DNA of 64,000 nt from Bog-113 sp965226755 (GTDB lineage: Bacteria > Acidobacteriota > Terriglobia > Bryobacterales > Bryobacteraceae), in assembly GCA_965226755.1 (NCBI GenBank), contig CBDDDT010000003.1:62001-126000 (forward strand), given 5' to 3'. Below are positions 1-8,411 of the stretch, one piece after another (position 1 is the first letter of the stretch; each line of letters opens with the position of its first letter). The notes under the pieces are model-generated. The model did no database searches and had not been told where the DNA came from. It worked only from the letters and a program-made list of their open reading frames with translations. Made by a program: the position numbers and the translations under genes.

Positions 1-2
1 GC

Positions 3-1166
3 TCGCATCGCCTCAACGCCGGCGAAGTGATGCTGCGCGAAGCCATGGCTAAACAAGGCCGCGTGGTCACGCCTTACCGGGCGGGCGTCACCACGGATGG
101 AGTCAAGAACAAGTACCGGTCGAAGTGCTACGGCCGGGGCGCATGCAACCGGCGCGCGGGCGGCTGCGACATCCATGCCGCTTTCGATTCCCCCACAGGG
201 CTGATCTATCCGGCCTTCGACACGGGACATCTGGCCATCCGCACCAACTCGACCGTCTACGAGGTGACGGTGGATAAGAACACGGGCAAGGCGAGCGGCG
301 TGTCGTTCATCGATACCGAATCCGGGAAGACTTATCAGGCCAAAGCGAAGACCGTGATTCTAGGGGCGTCGACGCTGGAGACCGCGCGGTTGATGCTGCT
401 CTCGAAGTCGACGCTGTATCCGAACGGGATCGGCAACTCGAGCACGCATGTGGGGCATAACTTCTGCGAGCACGTGATGGGGCCCGGCGTCACCGGGTTG
501 ATCAAGGACCAGATCGGGAAGCCTGCCACGCTGGACGACGGGCGGCCGGGCGGCTTCTATCTCGCCCGCTTCCGCAACCTGACGGAGAAGAATCCTAACT
601 TCATCCGCGGTTACGGCTACGAAGGCGAAAGCGGGACGAGCATGTTTCCGGGGAACGCGTTCTCGGCCGAAGGGTTCGGGCCGGCTTACAAAAAGCGCGT
701 GCGCGACTACGCGGGCGCGTTCATCTCGATGGGCGGTTTCGGGGAAGTGCTCTCGCGCTATGAGAACGCCGTAGAGATCGACCCTACCGTGAAGGATCGC
801 TGGGGCATCCCGGTGCTCAAGTTCAACTACAAATTCGGGGACAACGAGCGCGCCATGGCGAAGGACATGTCGCAGCAGGCCAGGCAGATGTTCGAGGACG
901 CCGGCATTGAGATCATCAACGTGGAAGACGAGGTTCTCACCGAAGGCTGGTCGATTCACGAGATGGGCACGGCGCGGATGGGAACCGATCCGAAGAAGTC
1001 GGTCGTGAACGCGTTCCAGCAATCGCATGACGTCAAGAATCTTTTTGTGGTGGACGGCGCCACGCACGTAAGCGCGGCCAATCAGAACCCGACATGGACG
1101 ATCATGGCGCTCTGCTGGCGATCCATGGATTATCTGGCCGATCAGGCCCGGAAAGGAGAAGTGTAA
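3..1166 (+). CDS. GMC-family oxidoreductase, 3' part only
   Basis: The reading frame is open from the left edge, so the N-terminal FAD-binding Rossmann motif lies outside the window. The C-terminal GMC domain is clear: HEMGTARMG carries the usual catalytic His, and near the end VVDGATHVSAANQNPT matches the second conserved active-site block (Asn of NPT). These flavoenzymes oxidise alcohols or sugars. The gene overlaps the next one by one base. That next gene encodes a gluconate-2-dehydrogenase subunit-3-like protein, and such pairs form periplasmic FAD sugar dehydrogenases, so sugar or polyol oxidation at the membrane is the best guess. The substrate cannot be read from sequence. Confidence 0.9.
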   Translation, partial: SHRLNAGEVMLREAMAKQGRVVTPYRAGVTTDGVKNKYRSKCYGRGACNRRAGGCDIHAAFDSPTGLIYPAFDTGHLAIRTNSTVYEVTVDKNTGKASGVSFIDTESGKTYQAKAKTVILGASTLETARLMLLSKSTLYPNGIGNSSTHVGHNFCEHVMGPGVTGLIKDQIGKPATLDDGRPGGFYLARFRNLTEKNPNFIRGYGYEGESGTSMFPGNAFSAEGFGPAYKKRVRDYAGAFISMGGFGEVLSRYENAVEIDPTVKDRWGIPVLKFNYKFGDNERAMAKDMSQQARQMFEDAGIEIINVEDEVLTEGWSIHEMGTARMGTDPKKSVVNAFQQSHDVKNLFVVDGATHVSAANQNPTWTIMALCWRSMDYLADQARKGEV

Positions 1167-1714
1167 TGGCGGACGAGGTGAAACGCCGCGACATCCTGAA
1201 GTTCACCGCGGGAACCGTTCTGGCCGCGCGCGCCGCGGTTGCGCAGGAGCACAAGTTCTTCACGCCGGCGGAGTTCACGATGGTGGATGAACTGACCGAC
1301 ATCCTGATTCCGACCGATGAGAAGAGCGGCGGCGCGAAGGCCGCGAAAGTAGCCGCCTTCATCGACGGAAGCCTGGCGGAAGCGTTCGACGACGAAGAGC
1401 GCCAGCGCTGGCGCAAAGGTCTCGCCGTGGTGGACAAGCTGTCCCAGAAGATGAACAAGACCAGCTTCCTGAACGCGACTCCGAAGCAGCGCGAAGCGGT
1501 GGTGCTGGTGATGGCCGTGAACGAGAAGAAGCCGACGGCGCCGGAACAGATCTTCTTCGCGGAGTTAAAGGGCGCGACGGTGCGCACTTACTACACGACA
1601 AGCATCGGGATTCACGACGATCTGGATTATAAAGGCAACGTTCTGCAGACGAAGGAGTACGCGGGATATCTGCCGAAAGGTCCGGCGCTGCGCGATTACA
1701 ACGAGAAGAAATGA
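1166..1714 (+). CDS. Gluconate 2-dehydrogenase subunit 3 family protein (Tat-exported)
   Basis: 182 residues. The start ATG shares its A with the stop of the GMC gene (taATG) and follows a strong ribosome site, GAAAGGAGAA at 1151-1160; an upstream in-frame ATG at 1094 lies inside the GMC gene and is rejected. The N-terminus MADEVKRRDILKFTAG is a twin-arginine signal, followed by an Ala-rich stretch. The body (FTPAEFTMVDELTDILIPTDEKS) is typical of the small subunit of membrane FAD-dependent sugar dehydrogenases. It probably escorts the GMC catalytic subunit, which often lacks its own signal, to the periplasm. Confidence 0.85.
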   Translation: MADEVKRRDILKFTAGTVLAARAAVAQEHKFFTPAEFTMVDELTDILIPTDEKSGGAKAAKVAAFIDGSLAEAFDDEERQRWRKGLAVVDKLSQKMNKTSFLNATPKQREAVVLVMAVNEKKPTAPEQIFFAELKGATVRTYYTTSIGIHDDLDYKGNVLQTKEYAGYLPKGPALRDYNEKK

Positions 1715-2625
1715 GACGCCGGCGTTTTCTGGAAGCGCTGGCGGCCGGCGCTGGCGTGGCGTCCTGTCCCGGCTTGGCGAGGGCAGCGTCTAAACCGGAT
1801 TGCAGCTTCCCCGTTTCCGGACGGGAGCGTCTCGCGGTGGCTTCGTATCCGTTCCGCAAAGATGTGGATCCGAAGCACGGCAAGGTGAAGCTGCTCGATT
1901 TTCCGCAGCTGGTGGCGGAGCGCTTCAACGTCCGCGGCATCGAGCCGCTGGATGAGCACTTCCCTTCCACGGATGCGGCTTACCTGGCGCAATTCCGGAA
2001 CGCGCTGGCGAAGGCGAACGCGCACGTGGTCAACATTCCGGTGGGGCGGCTGCACGGCAGCTTCTACGATCCGGACGAGGCCAAGCGGAAGGTCGCGATC
2101 GGCAACGCGCGCAAGTGGGTGGACGTGGCCGCGGCGCTGGGGTCGCCGGGCATCCGCGTCCATATACAGGCGGTTACGGGCGTGACGCCGGATGTGGATC
2201 GGGCGGCGCAAAGCTTGACGGAAGTGGCCGCGTACGGGCAGGAGCGCAACGTCGTCATCAATCTGGAGAATGACGATCCGGCGACTGAAGACGCCTTCTA
2301 TATCGTGAAAGTCATCGAGCAGGCGCAAAGTCCGTGGCTGCGGGCGCTTCCCGATTTCTGCAACTCCATGCTGCTGAAGCAGGGTGAAGACTATAACTAC
2401 CGCGCCGTCACCGCGATGTTCCAGCACGCCTGCACCATCAGCCACGCCAAGGAAATCGAGACGGACGAAGGGAAGCTTTACCGGGTGGACGTGGCGCGGA
2501 CTTACGCGATCGCCAAAACGGCGGGTTACCGGGGCTACTTCTCGATGGAGTGGGATTCCGAGGGGGATCCGTACGCGGGCACGGAAAAGCTGATCAAAGC
2601 CAGCTTGCAGGCGCTGGGGGCCTAG
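1711..2625 (+). CDS. Sugar phosphate isomerase/epimerase (xylose-isomerase-like TIM barrel), Tat signal
   Basis: 304 residues, start ATG overlapping the preceding stop by four bases (ATGA). The N-terminus MRRRRFLEALAAGAGVAS is a twin-arginine signal with a Cys in SCPGLARA. The remainder resembles the AP-endonuclease-2/xylose isomerase TIM-barrel superfamily, with metal-ligand-like acidic residues in NLENDDP (about residue 186) and FSMEWDSEGDPY near the C-terminus. Together with the two preceding genes it forms a co-translated trio that looks devoted to periplasmic sugar oxidation and isomerisation, a common acidobacterial arrangement. Exact substrate unknown. Confidence 0.8.
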   Translation: MRRRRFLEALAAGAGVASCPGLARAASKPDCSFPVSGRERLAVASYPFRKDVDPKHGKVKLLDFPQLVAERFNVRGIEPLDEHFPSTDAAYLAQFRNALAKANAHVVNIPVGRLHGSFYDPDEAKRKVAIGNARKWVDVAAALGSPGIRVHIQAVTGVTPDVDRAAQSLTEVAAYGQERNVVINLENDDPATEDAFYIVKVIEQAQSPWLRALPDFCNSMLLKQGEDYNYRAVTAMFQHACTISHAKEIETDEGKLYRVDVARTYAIAKTAGYRGYFSMEWDSEGDPYAGTEKLIKASLQALGA

Positions 2626-3917
2626 ACGTTCCGGTAGGCTTCGTCGAGCAGTTCGACGACGTGCAGGACGCGCTGCCGATTTCCATGCAGCCGGACTCCG
2701 GCTTCGAGCTGCAGCATGCAGCCGGGATTCGCGGTGACGATCAGATCCGGATGCACGCCGTTGACGTGGACCATTTTGTCTTCGAGGATCCGCATGGCCA
2801 TCTCGGTATGCAGCACATTGTAGATGCCCGCGCTTCCGCAGCAGAGGTCAGAGCCGGGCATCTCACGGAACTCGACGCCGGGGATTTGGGCGAGCAACTC
2901 GCGCGGCGCGAGGCGAATCTTCTGTCCGTGTAAGAGGTGGCAGGAATCCTGATAAGTGACGCGGGCGTTCACCGGACCCATGGCGGGATTCAGCGGGATG
3001 CCGGCGAGGAATTCGGTGACGTCTTTCATAAGGGCGACGAAACGATGCGCCTTGGCGGCGTATGCAGGGTCCTGTTCGAGGAGCTCGTCGTATTCCTTCA
3101 GCGTGGAGCCGCAGCCGGCGGCGTTGCTGATGACCGCGTCGAAGCCGCCGCCGAGAACGGCGTCAATATTGCGGCGGGCCAGCTTCCGCGCGGGATCGCG
3201 CAGGCCGGAGTGGACATGGAGCGCGCCGCAGCAGGTCTGATCGGCGGGGATGACGACTTCACAGCCGTTACGCTGGAGCACGCGGACGGTCGCTTCGTTC
3301 AGCCGGGCGAAGGAGACGTTGGCTATACATCCGGCGAGCAGCGCGACGCGGTAGCGCTTGGGACCGATGGGGGGAAAGGTCTTGCCGATCTTGGAGAAGA
3401 AGAAGGGCGGGCAGGCCGGCGGCGCGAGGCTTTCGAGGTCATTGAGCCCGACCAGGCGGAGGACGCCCGTGGCGCGGATCAGGCGCTGCAAGCCGCTCAC
3501 CTGGTAAGCCCACAAGGCCGAGCCCGCGACGGTGAGCAGCGCCGGGGACGAGAGCAGCCGGTTGAAGACGAACGAACGCAGAGCGCGGACGGGGAAAGAG
3601 CGTTTGGCGGACGCTTCAATCTGGGAGCGGGCGGCTTCGATGAGGCGGCCGTACTCGACGCCGGAAGGGCAGGCGGTTTCGCAGGCGCGGCAGGCGAGGC
3701 AAAGATCGATGTGCTCGCGATAGGCGGGGGAGATGGGTTCACCGGCGGCGACCTGCACCATCTGGTAGATGCGGCCGCGCGGCGAATCCATCTCGACGCC
3801 GAGTTCGCGATACGTCGGGCACGCCTGGAGACACAGGCCGCAATGGACGCAGCGATCGAGATCCTTTTGCCGAGGACGGTCGAGATCGTGTTCAGAGATG
3901 ACGGTAAAGTCGGCCAC
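2622..3917 (-). CDS. glcF: Glycolate oxidase iron-sulfur subunit GlcF
   Basis: 431 residues, GTG start at 3917. Two [4Fe-4S] ferredoxin motifs are visible: C23-x2-C26-x2-C29-x3-C33-P and C73-x2-C76-x2-C79-x3-C83-P. Two Cys-rich CCG domains follow (GCIANVSF...QTCCGALHVHSG and YQDSCHLLHG...DLCCGSAGIYN). This is the electron-transfer subunit of glycolate (D-lactate) dehydrogenase, passing electrons from the flavin subunits to quinone. It overlaps glcE by 26 bases, implying translational coupling. The catalytic subunit GlcD is absent from the window. Its 3' end converges on, and overlaps by 4 bases, the TIM-barrel gene. Confidence 0.93.
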   Translation of the reverse strand: MADFTVISEHDLDRPRQKDLDRCVHCGLCLQACPTYRELGVEMDSPRGRIYQMVQVAAGEPISPAYREHIDLCLACRACETACPSGVEYGRLIEAARSQIEASAKRSFPVRALRSFVFNRLLSSPALLTVAGSALWAYQVSGLQRLIRATGVLRLVGLNDLESLAPPACPPFFFSKIGKTFPPIGPKRYRVALLAGCIANVSFARLNEATVRVLQRNGCEVVIPADQTCCGALHVHSGLRDPARKLARRNIDAVLGGGFDAVISNAAGCGSTLKEYDELLEQDPAYAAKAHRFVALMKDVTEFLAGIPLNPAMGPVNARVTYQDSCHLLHGQKIRLAPRELLAQIPGVEFREMPGSDLCCGSAGIYNVLHTEMAMRILEDKMVHVNGVHPDLIVTANPGCMLQLEAGVRLHGNRQRVLHVVELLDEAYRNV

Positions 3918-5040
3918 GGTTGAGCAACTGATCGGGATCGAAGAGATGCTTGATCTTCTTCATGATCGCAAAGTCGGGGCCCGGCTCGGGCCAGAGGTCG
4001 AGCGTGCTCCGAACGGCGTCGGGCGCGAACTCGATGAGAGCGTGGCGCTTGCGGGCGGCGGCCTGACGGACCCACGTGGCGGCGGCTTCACTGCGATTGA
4101 AGTACGCGTAGACGATGCCGACGCCGACGCGAGCGATCGCGGGGACGTCCAGCTCTCCGAAGACGGTTCCGATTTCTTGAAGGCGGCAGGAGATGCGGAC
4201 GACGGCGCCGCCGGCGAACTTGCGGGTGAAACGCGGCGTGAGGTCATGCACGATGTCCCAGAACGAGGGGTCGCGGGGACGAGGCGAGCCGAGCAGGGCG
4301 AGTTCGCGTTCGCAGCGGCGCATCAGGGCGTCATTGCCGCCAAACCAGAGGAGCAGGTTCCAGTTATGCAGACCGTGTTCGGCGGCGAGCACGGGGTTGA
4401 CGAGATCGATCGCGCCGGGCTGGACAGCTCCGCGGAGGAGGGCGTCGCGGGCGGCGAGCGCATCCGGCAGCGAGGCGAACTCCAGCGTGAAAGTGCGCTC
4501 CGCAGCGGGCATGGGCAGCAGCTTGAAATTGACGACGGTGATGACGGCGAGCGTGCCGAAGGAACCGATCATGAGCTTGGCCATGTCGAGCCCGGCGACG
4601 TTCTTGACGACCATGCCGCCGGAATCGACCAGGCGGCCTTGGAGGGTGGCGAATTGCATGCCGATGACGAGATCGCGGGCGGTTCCGTATTGGCGCCGGC
4701 GAGGGCCGCTGATGTTGGCGGCGACGATGCCGCCGACGGTGGATTGGGCGGGGAACATGGGGTCGAGCGGGATCATCTGGCGATTGGCGGCGAGCAGCTT
4801 TTGCAGGCGGGCGAAGGGCATGCCGGCTTCGACGCTGACGGTAAGATCGCGGGGCTCATAGGCGAGAAGGCGATCGAGCCGAGTGGCGGAAACGGCAAGC
4901 GACGCTTCGGGATCGAGCGGGCCGGCCATGAGGCGTTTGGAACCGTGGCCCATGAGCTGGATGCGCCGGGAGCGCGCCGCGGCGTCGTGAAGGACGCCGG
5001 CCATTTCGCGGGCGGTGGCGGGCTCAAGCGTGGTGAACAC
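3892..5040 (-). CDS. glcE: Glycolate oxidase FAD-binding subunit GlcE
   Basis: 382 residues. An N-terminal FAD-linked oxidase (PCMH-type) domain is visible: AGMPFARLQKLL, the FAD-contact segment PMFPAQSTVGGIVAAN, and MVVKNVAGLDMAKLMIGSFG, which is highly typical of GlcE. The C-terminal FAD-oxidase lobe ends in LLNRGRLY, a short form of the family terminus. GlcE partners GlcD and GlcF in the membrane-associated glycolate dehydrogenase. It begins two bases after the SDR gene stops, so it is in the same transcript as SDR and dapDAB. GlcD is not nearby, so it must be encoded elsewhere or replaced. Confidence 0.92.
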   Translation of the reverse strand: MFTTLEPATAREMAGVLHDAAARSRRIQLMGHGSKRLMAGPLDPEASLAVSATRLDRLLAYEPRDLTVSVEAGMPFARLQKLLAANRQMIPLDPMFPAQSTVGGIVAANISGPRRRQYGTARDLVIGMQFATLQGRLVDSGGMVVKNVAGLDMAKLMIGSFGTLAVITVVNFKLLPMPAAERTFTLEFASLPDALAARDALLRGAVQPGAIDLVNPVLAAEHGLHNWNLLLWFGGNDALMRRCERELALLGSPRPRDPSFWDIVHDLTPRFTRKFAGGAVVRISCRLQEIGTVFGELDVPAIARVGVGIVYAYFNRSEAAATWVRQAAARKRHALIEFAPDAVRSTLDLWPEPGPDFAIMKKIKHLFDPDQLLNRGRLYRHL

Positions 5041-5041
5041 G

Positions 5042-5854
5042 TTAGAAATGCATGCCGCCGCTGACGATGAGGACTTCGCCGGTGACGAAGTCGGCCAGGG
5101 GGGAGCAGAAGAAGAGCACGGGCCCGGCGGCTTCGTCGACTGAACCTTTGCGGCCGAGCGGGCTCATGGCGGTGAGCGCTTCGAGGACTTTGGGCTGGAC
5201 GCCGATCTGGATCTCACGGCCCTTCATCTCAATGCTGGAAACCGGCGTTAAGGGCTGGATGAGGCGCGTCTCAATGAGGCCGAAGCCGACGCAGTTCACA
5301 TTGACGTTATAGCGGCCCCACTCTTTGGAAAGCACGCGCGTGAGACCGATGACGCCGGCCTTGCCGGAGCCGTAGCCGGACTGGCCGGGGCCTCCGTCGG
5401 TGGCGGCGATGCTGGTGATGTTGACGACTTTGCGCATGACGCGGCGGCCTTCTGCGGTCTCCTTCTTCGCCGTTTCACGGAGCCACGCGGACGCGGCGCG
5501 CAGAAGCCGGAAAGGCGCGACGAGGTGAATGTCGAGCATGGCCTGGAACTGCTCATCGGAGGTCTTCTGGATGACGTTATCCCAGGTGTAGCCGGCGTTG
5601 TTGACGATGATGTCGATGGCGCCGAAGCGGCGCAGGGTTTCCGCGGTGAGCGTTTCCGGGAAGCCGGGCGCGGTGATGTCGCCGGGACAAGCGGCCGAGC
5701 CGGGGATGGCGGCGGAGGCTTCTTCGCAGGGGCCGGGATCGAGATCATTGATCATGACGCGGGCTCCAGCGGCGGCCAGGCGGGAGGCGATGGCCCGGCC
5801 GATTCCCCGCCCCGAACCGGTGACGATGGCGGCTTTGCCAGACAGGTCGATCAA
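5042..5854 (-). CDS. SDR-family oxidoreductase (FabG-like)
   Basis: 270 residues, the normal length for a classical short-chain dehydrogenase. The nucleotide-binding motif TGSGRGIG is at residues 12-19, NNAG at 85-88, and the catalytic set is Ser148, Tyr161 and Lys165 (YGSGK). The C-terminal GEVLIVSGG is typical of FabG-type 3-oxoacyl reductases. An unusual insert around 130-140 (KKETAEGRRVMRK) precedes the catalytic Ser. It overlaps dapD by four bases (ATGA) and lies directly upstream of glcE. The substrate is unknown; the position suggests hydroxyacid or acyl metabolism rather than lysine synthesis. Confidence 0.85.
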   Translation of the reverse strand: MIDLSGKAAIVTGSGRGIGRAIASRLAAAGARVMINDLDPGPCEEASAAIPGSAACPGDITAPGFPETLTAETLRRFGAIDIIVNNAGYTWDNVIQKTSDEQFQAMLDIHLVAPFRLLRAASAWLRETAKKETAEGRRVMRKVVNITSIAATDGGPGQSGYGSGKAGVIGLTRVLSKEWGRYNVNVNCVGFGLIETRLIQPLTPVSSIEMKGREIQIGVQPKVLEALTAMSPLGRKGSVDEAAGPVLFFCSPLADFVTGEVLIVSGGMHF

Positions 5855-6705
5855 CGCAGGAAGTCCTCCAGTTGGATTTTTGTTTCGGTTTTCTCATCGC
5901 GGTATTTGACGATGACGGGAGTGTAGAGGGAGATGCCCCACTCTTTCCCTTGGCCAGCGGCGACGGCGCGCGAACCGGCGACGACGACCGCTTCGGGCGG
6001 GATGACGAGCGGCTGACCGTCCGCGGCCCGATGGACCTCACCGCGGACGAGATCATACACAGGGGTGGAGCGATTGAGGATGGTTCCGGAGCCGAGCACG
6101 GCGCGGGCCTTCACGATGGTGCCTTCATAGACGCCGCAGTTGCCGCCGATGAGGACATCGTCTTCGATGATGACGGGCAATGCGCCGACGGGTTCAAGAA
6201 CGCCGCCGATTTGGGACGCGGCCGAGAGATGCACGCGCTTCCCGATCTGGGCGCAGCTTCCGACCAGAGCATGCGAATCGATCATGGCGCCTTCATCGAC
6301 GTAAGCGCCGACATTGATGTACATGGGCGGCATGCAGGTGACGCCCCGGGCGATGTAGGAGCCATCGCGGATGCTGGAACCGCCGGGAACGAGGCGGACG
6401 CCGGATTCGGGGGTGAGCGCTTTCAGCGGGTAAGTGGACTTATCGAAAAAGAGAAGCTGATGGGCAGAACCGGGAACCCCGACGCTCATGCTGACGATGC
6501 CGCCGATGCGGAAGCCGGCGAGGATGCCCATCTTGACCCAGGAGTTGACGCGCCAGCCGGCGGGCTGGGCGGGATCGGGTTCGGCGGCGCGAATCTGTCC
6601 CGAGTTCAGGAGCTCTTTGAATTCGGCGAAGAGGGCGATGTCGGAATCAGTGAAGGGCGCGGAGCGGGCAAAGAGCGCTTCGACGCGCGGAGCGAGATCC
6701 TTCAT
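5851..6705 (-). CDS. dapD: Tetrahydrodipicolinate N-succinyltransferase DapD
   Basis: 284 residues from ATG 6705; the frame is open further upstream but that part lies inside dapA and has no family similarity. The start overlaps the dapA stop as ATGA. An N-terminal helical region precedes GWRVNSWVKMGILAGFRIG, then a left-handed beta-helix of hexapeptide repeats (VGAYVDEGAMIDSHALVGSCAQIG, GGNCGVYEGTIV). It transfers succinyl from succinyl-CoA to tetrahydrodipicolinate, the third dap-specific step toward meso-diaminopimelate and lysine. Succinylase-branch genes dapC and dapE are not in the window. Confidence 0.93.
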   Translation of the reverse strand: MKDLAPRVEALFARSAPFTDSDIALFAEFKELLNSGQIRAAEPDPAQPAGWRVNSWVKMGILAGFRIGGIVSMSVGVPGSAHQLLFFDKSTYPLKALTPESGVRLVPGGSSIRDGSYIARGVTCMPPMYINVGAYVDEGAMIDSHALVGSCAQIGKRVHLSAASQIGGVLEPVGALPVIIEDDVLIGGNCGVYEGTIVKARAVLGSGTILNRSTPVYDLVRGEVHRAADGQPLVIPPEAVVVAGSRAVAAGQGKEWGISLYTPVIVKYRDEKTETKIQLEDFLR

Positions 6706-7595
6706 TTGACGGCCGCTTGGAGGAGCCCTTGGGCAGCGAGGACGGCGGCGATCCGCTCGAGCGATTCCGGACGGGGCGCGACCATGGGCAGGCGGAAAAC
6801 CGGTTCGAGGAGACCCATCATGCCGAGCGCGGCTTTGACCGGGATGGGATTGGATTCGATGAAGCTGACTTCCATGAGGGGAAGCCACTGGCGCTGGAGA
6901 CGGCGGGCGCCTTCGAAATCGCCCGCGATGCAGAGGCGCGTCAGCTGGGTCATCTCCGCGGGGATGAGATTCGAGGCGACGGAGATGAGGCCGCGGCCGC
7001 CGAGGGCGATGAGCGGCAGAGTGATCGCGTCGTCGCCGGAGAGGACGAGAAAATCCGGCGGGACGCGGTGGATGACGGCGGCTTGCTGGGAGATATTGCC
7101 GGAGGCTTCCTTGACGCCGATGATGCGATCGAGCTGGGCGAGACGCGCGAGCGTGGCAGGTTCGACGTTGACGCCGGTGCGGCCCTGGACGCTATAGACG
7201 ATGACGGGAATGCGCAGGGCGGCGGCGATGGCTTGATAGTGCTGGAAGAGGCCTTCCTGGGTGGGCTTGTTGTAGTAGGGCGTGACGGAGAGGATGCCGT
7301 CGGCGCCGAGGGCCTGGCAGCGGTGCGCGAGCTCGATGACTTCGGCGGTGTTGTAGCCGCCGGCTCCGGCAAGCACGGGGACGCGAGCGGGCCGCGCTTC
7401 TTCGATGGTGAGAGCGACGACGCGGAGATGTTCCTCGCGCGTGAGCGTGGGACTCTCGCCGGTGGTGCCGCAGGGCACCAGAAAATCAATGCCCGCTTCA
7501 ATCTGCCTGCGCACGAGGCGGCGCAGCGCATCTTCATCCAAAGTTCCATCGTGATGAAAAGGGGTGACCAGGGCCGTGCCGCATCCGGTAAACAT
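6702..7595 (-). CDS. dapA: 4-hydroxy-tetrahydrodipicolinate synthase DapA
   Basis: 297 residues, full length. Motifs of the class I aldolase family are all present: PCGTTGES at 41-48 for pyruvate carboxylate binding, Tyr134 (YSVQG), Arg139, and the Schiff-base Lys162 in GVKEASGN. It condenses pyruvate with aspartate semialdehyde, the first committed step of diaminopimelate/lysine synthesis. It starts 12 bases after dapB ends and overlaps dapD by four bases, so dapB-dapA-dapD are one operon. The C-terminal region is ordinary. Confidence 0.95.
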   Translation of the reverse strand: MFTGCGTALVTPFHHDGTLDEDALRRLVRRQIEAGIDFLVPCGTTGESPTLTREEHLRVVALTIEEARPARVPVLAGAGGYNTAEVIELAHRCQALGADGILSVTPYYNKPTQEGLFQHYQAIAAALRIPVIVYSVQGRTGVNVEPATLARLAQLDRIIGVKEASGNISQQAAVIHRVPPDFLVLSGDDAITLPLIALGGRGLISVASNLIPAEMTQLTRLCIAGDFEGARRLQRQWLPLMEVSFIESNPIPVKAALGMMGLLEPVFRLPMVAPRPESLERIAAVLAAQGLLQAAVK

Positions 7596-7606
7596 ATTCG
7601 CCTCCG

Positions 7607-8296
7607 CTATCGGAAGATTATCTCGCTGAATTCGTAAAAGCCCTGCTTGCCGGCGATCCAGCGCGCGGCGGCCAAGGCGCCTTGAGCGAAGCCTTCGCGA
7701 TTGCGGGCGGCGTGGCGCAAGGTGATGGTGTCGGCGGCTGAATCAAACCCGATCTCATGCGTGCCGGGCACGGCCCCGGCGCGATTGGACGCCTCATCAA
7801 TGTTACGGGTCCATCCGGCAGTGCGCATTTCTTCCACCAGCTTATGCAGGGTGCCCGAAGGAGCGTCCTTCTTGGCGGAGTGGTGAATTTCCCAGGCCCA
7901 CGCTTCGTATTGGGGCTGCGCTTCGAGCAGGCGGGCGGCCTCCGCAACCAGCTTTTGAAAGACGTTGACGCCGATGGAGAAATTGGGGCTCCAGACGAAA
8001 CCGATGCCGCGCTCTTCGACGAGAGCTTTGACGCGGGGCAGCTCGGCAAGCCATCCGGTGGTGCCGACGACCATGTTGACGCCCAGGGCGGCGAGGCGGT
8101 TGATGTTGCTGACGGCGGCTTGGGGAACGGAAAAGTCAATCGCGACGTCGATTCCGGACAGGTTCTTGGCGGTGATGCCGGCACCGTCCGCGTTGTTGTG
8201 TTCGTCGAGGCGAAGCGCGACCTCGCTGCCTTCTTCGGAACCGAGTTGTTCAATGAGGCGGCCCATTTTGCCGTAACCAATGAGAGCGATTTTCAA
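7607..8296 (-). CDS. dapB: 4-hydroxy-tetrahydrodipicolinate reductase DapB
   Basis: 229 residues from a TTG start at 8296, chosen because the NAD(P)-binding motif KIALIGYGKMG begins directly after it; the frame is open upstream to 8365 without similarity. The active-site signature EIHHSAKKDAPSGT is intact (catalytic His and Lys). This is a short-form DapB, about 40 residues smaller than the E. coli enzyme, as in several acidobacteria and bacteroidetes. It is the first gene of the dapBAD-SDR-glcEF operon; the ribosome site is weak (AAGG, about 10 bases upstream). Confidence 0.93.
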   Translation of the reverse strand: MKIALIGYGKMGRLIEQLGSEEGSEVALRLDEHNNADGAGITAKNLSGIDVAIDFSVPQAAVSNINRLAALGVNMVVGTTGWLAELPRVKALVEERGIGFVWSPNFSIGVNVFQKLVAEAARLLEAQPQYEAWAWEIHHSAKKDAPSGTLHKLVEEMRTAGWTRNIDEASNRAGAVPGTHEIGFDSAADTITLRHAARNREGFAQGALAAARWIAGKQGFYEFSEIIFR

Positions 8297-8411
8297 GCGG
8301 GTGCGCCTTAAGACCGGGGTGAAAAACTGAGTATAACGTTTGGCGCGGGCGGGCAGGCGCAGCACAAGCGTCGGTCTGTGCAGGGCGATTCGACGGGAGG
8401 CGCTTTGGGGG

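Noticed and set aside
2937..3923. Long plus-strand frame antisense to glcF (328 aa)
   Set aside because: A shadow in GC-rich DNA; low-complexity and no family motifs, while the opposite strand has clear Fe-S motifs.
3769..5064. 431-aa plus-strand frame antisense to glcE
   Set aside because: Same reason; composition Gly/Glu/Arg-rich and no motif.
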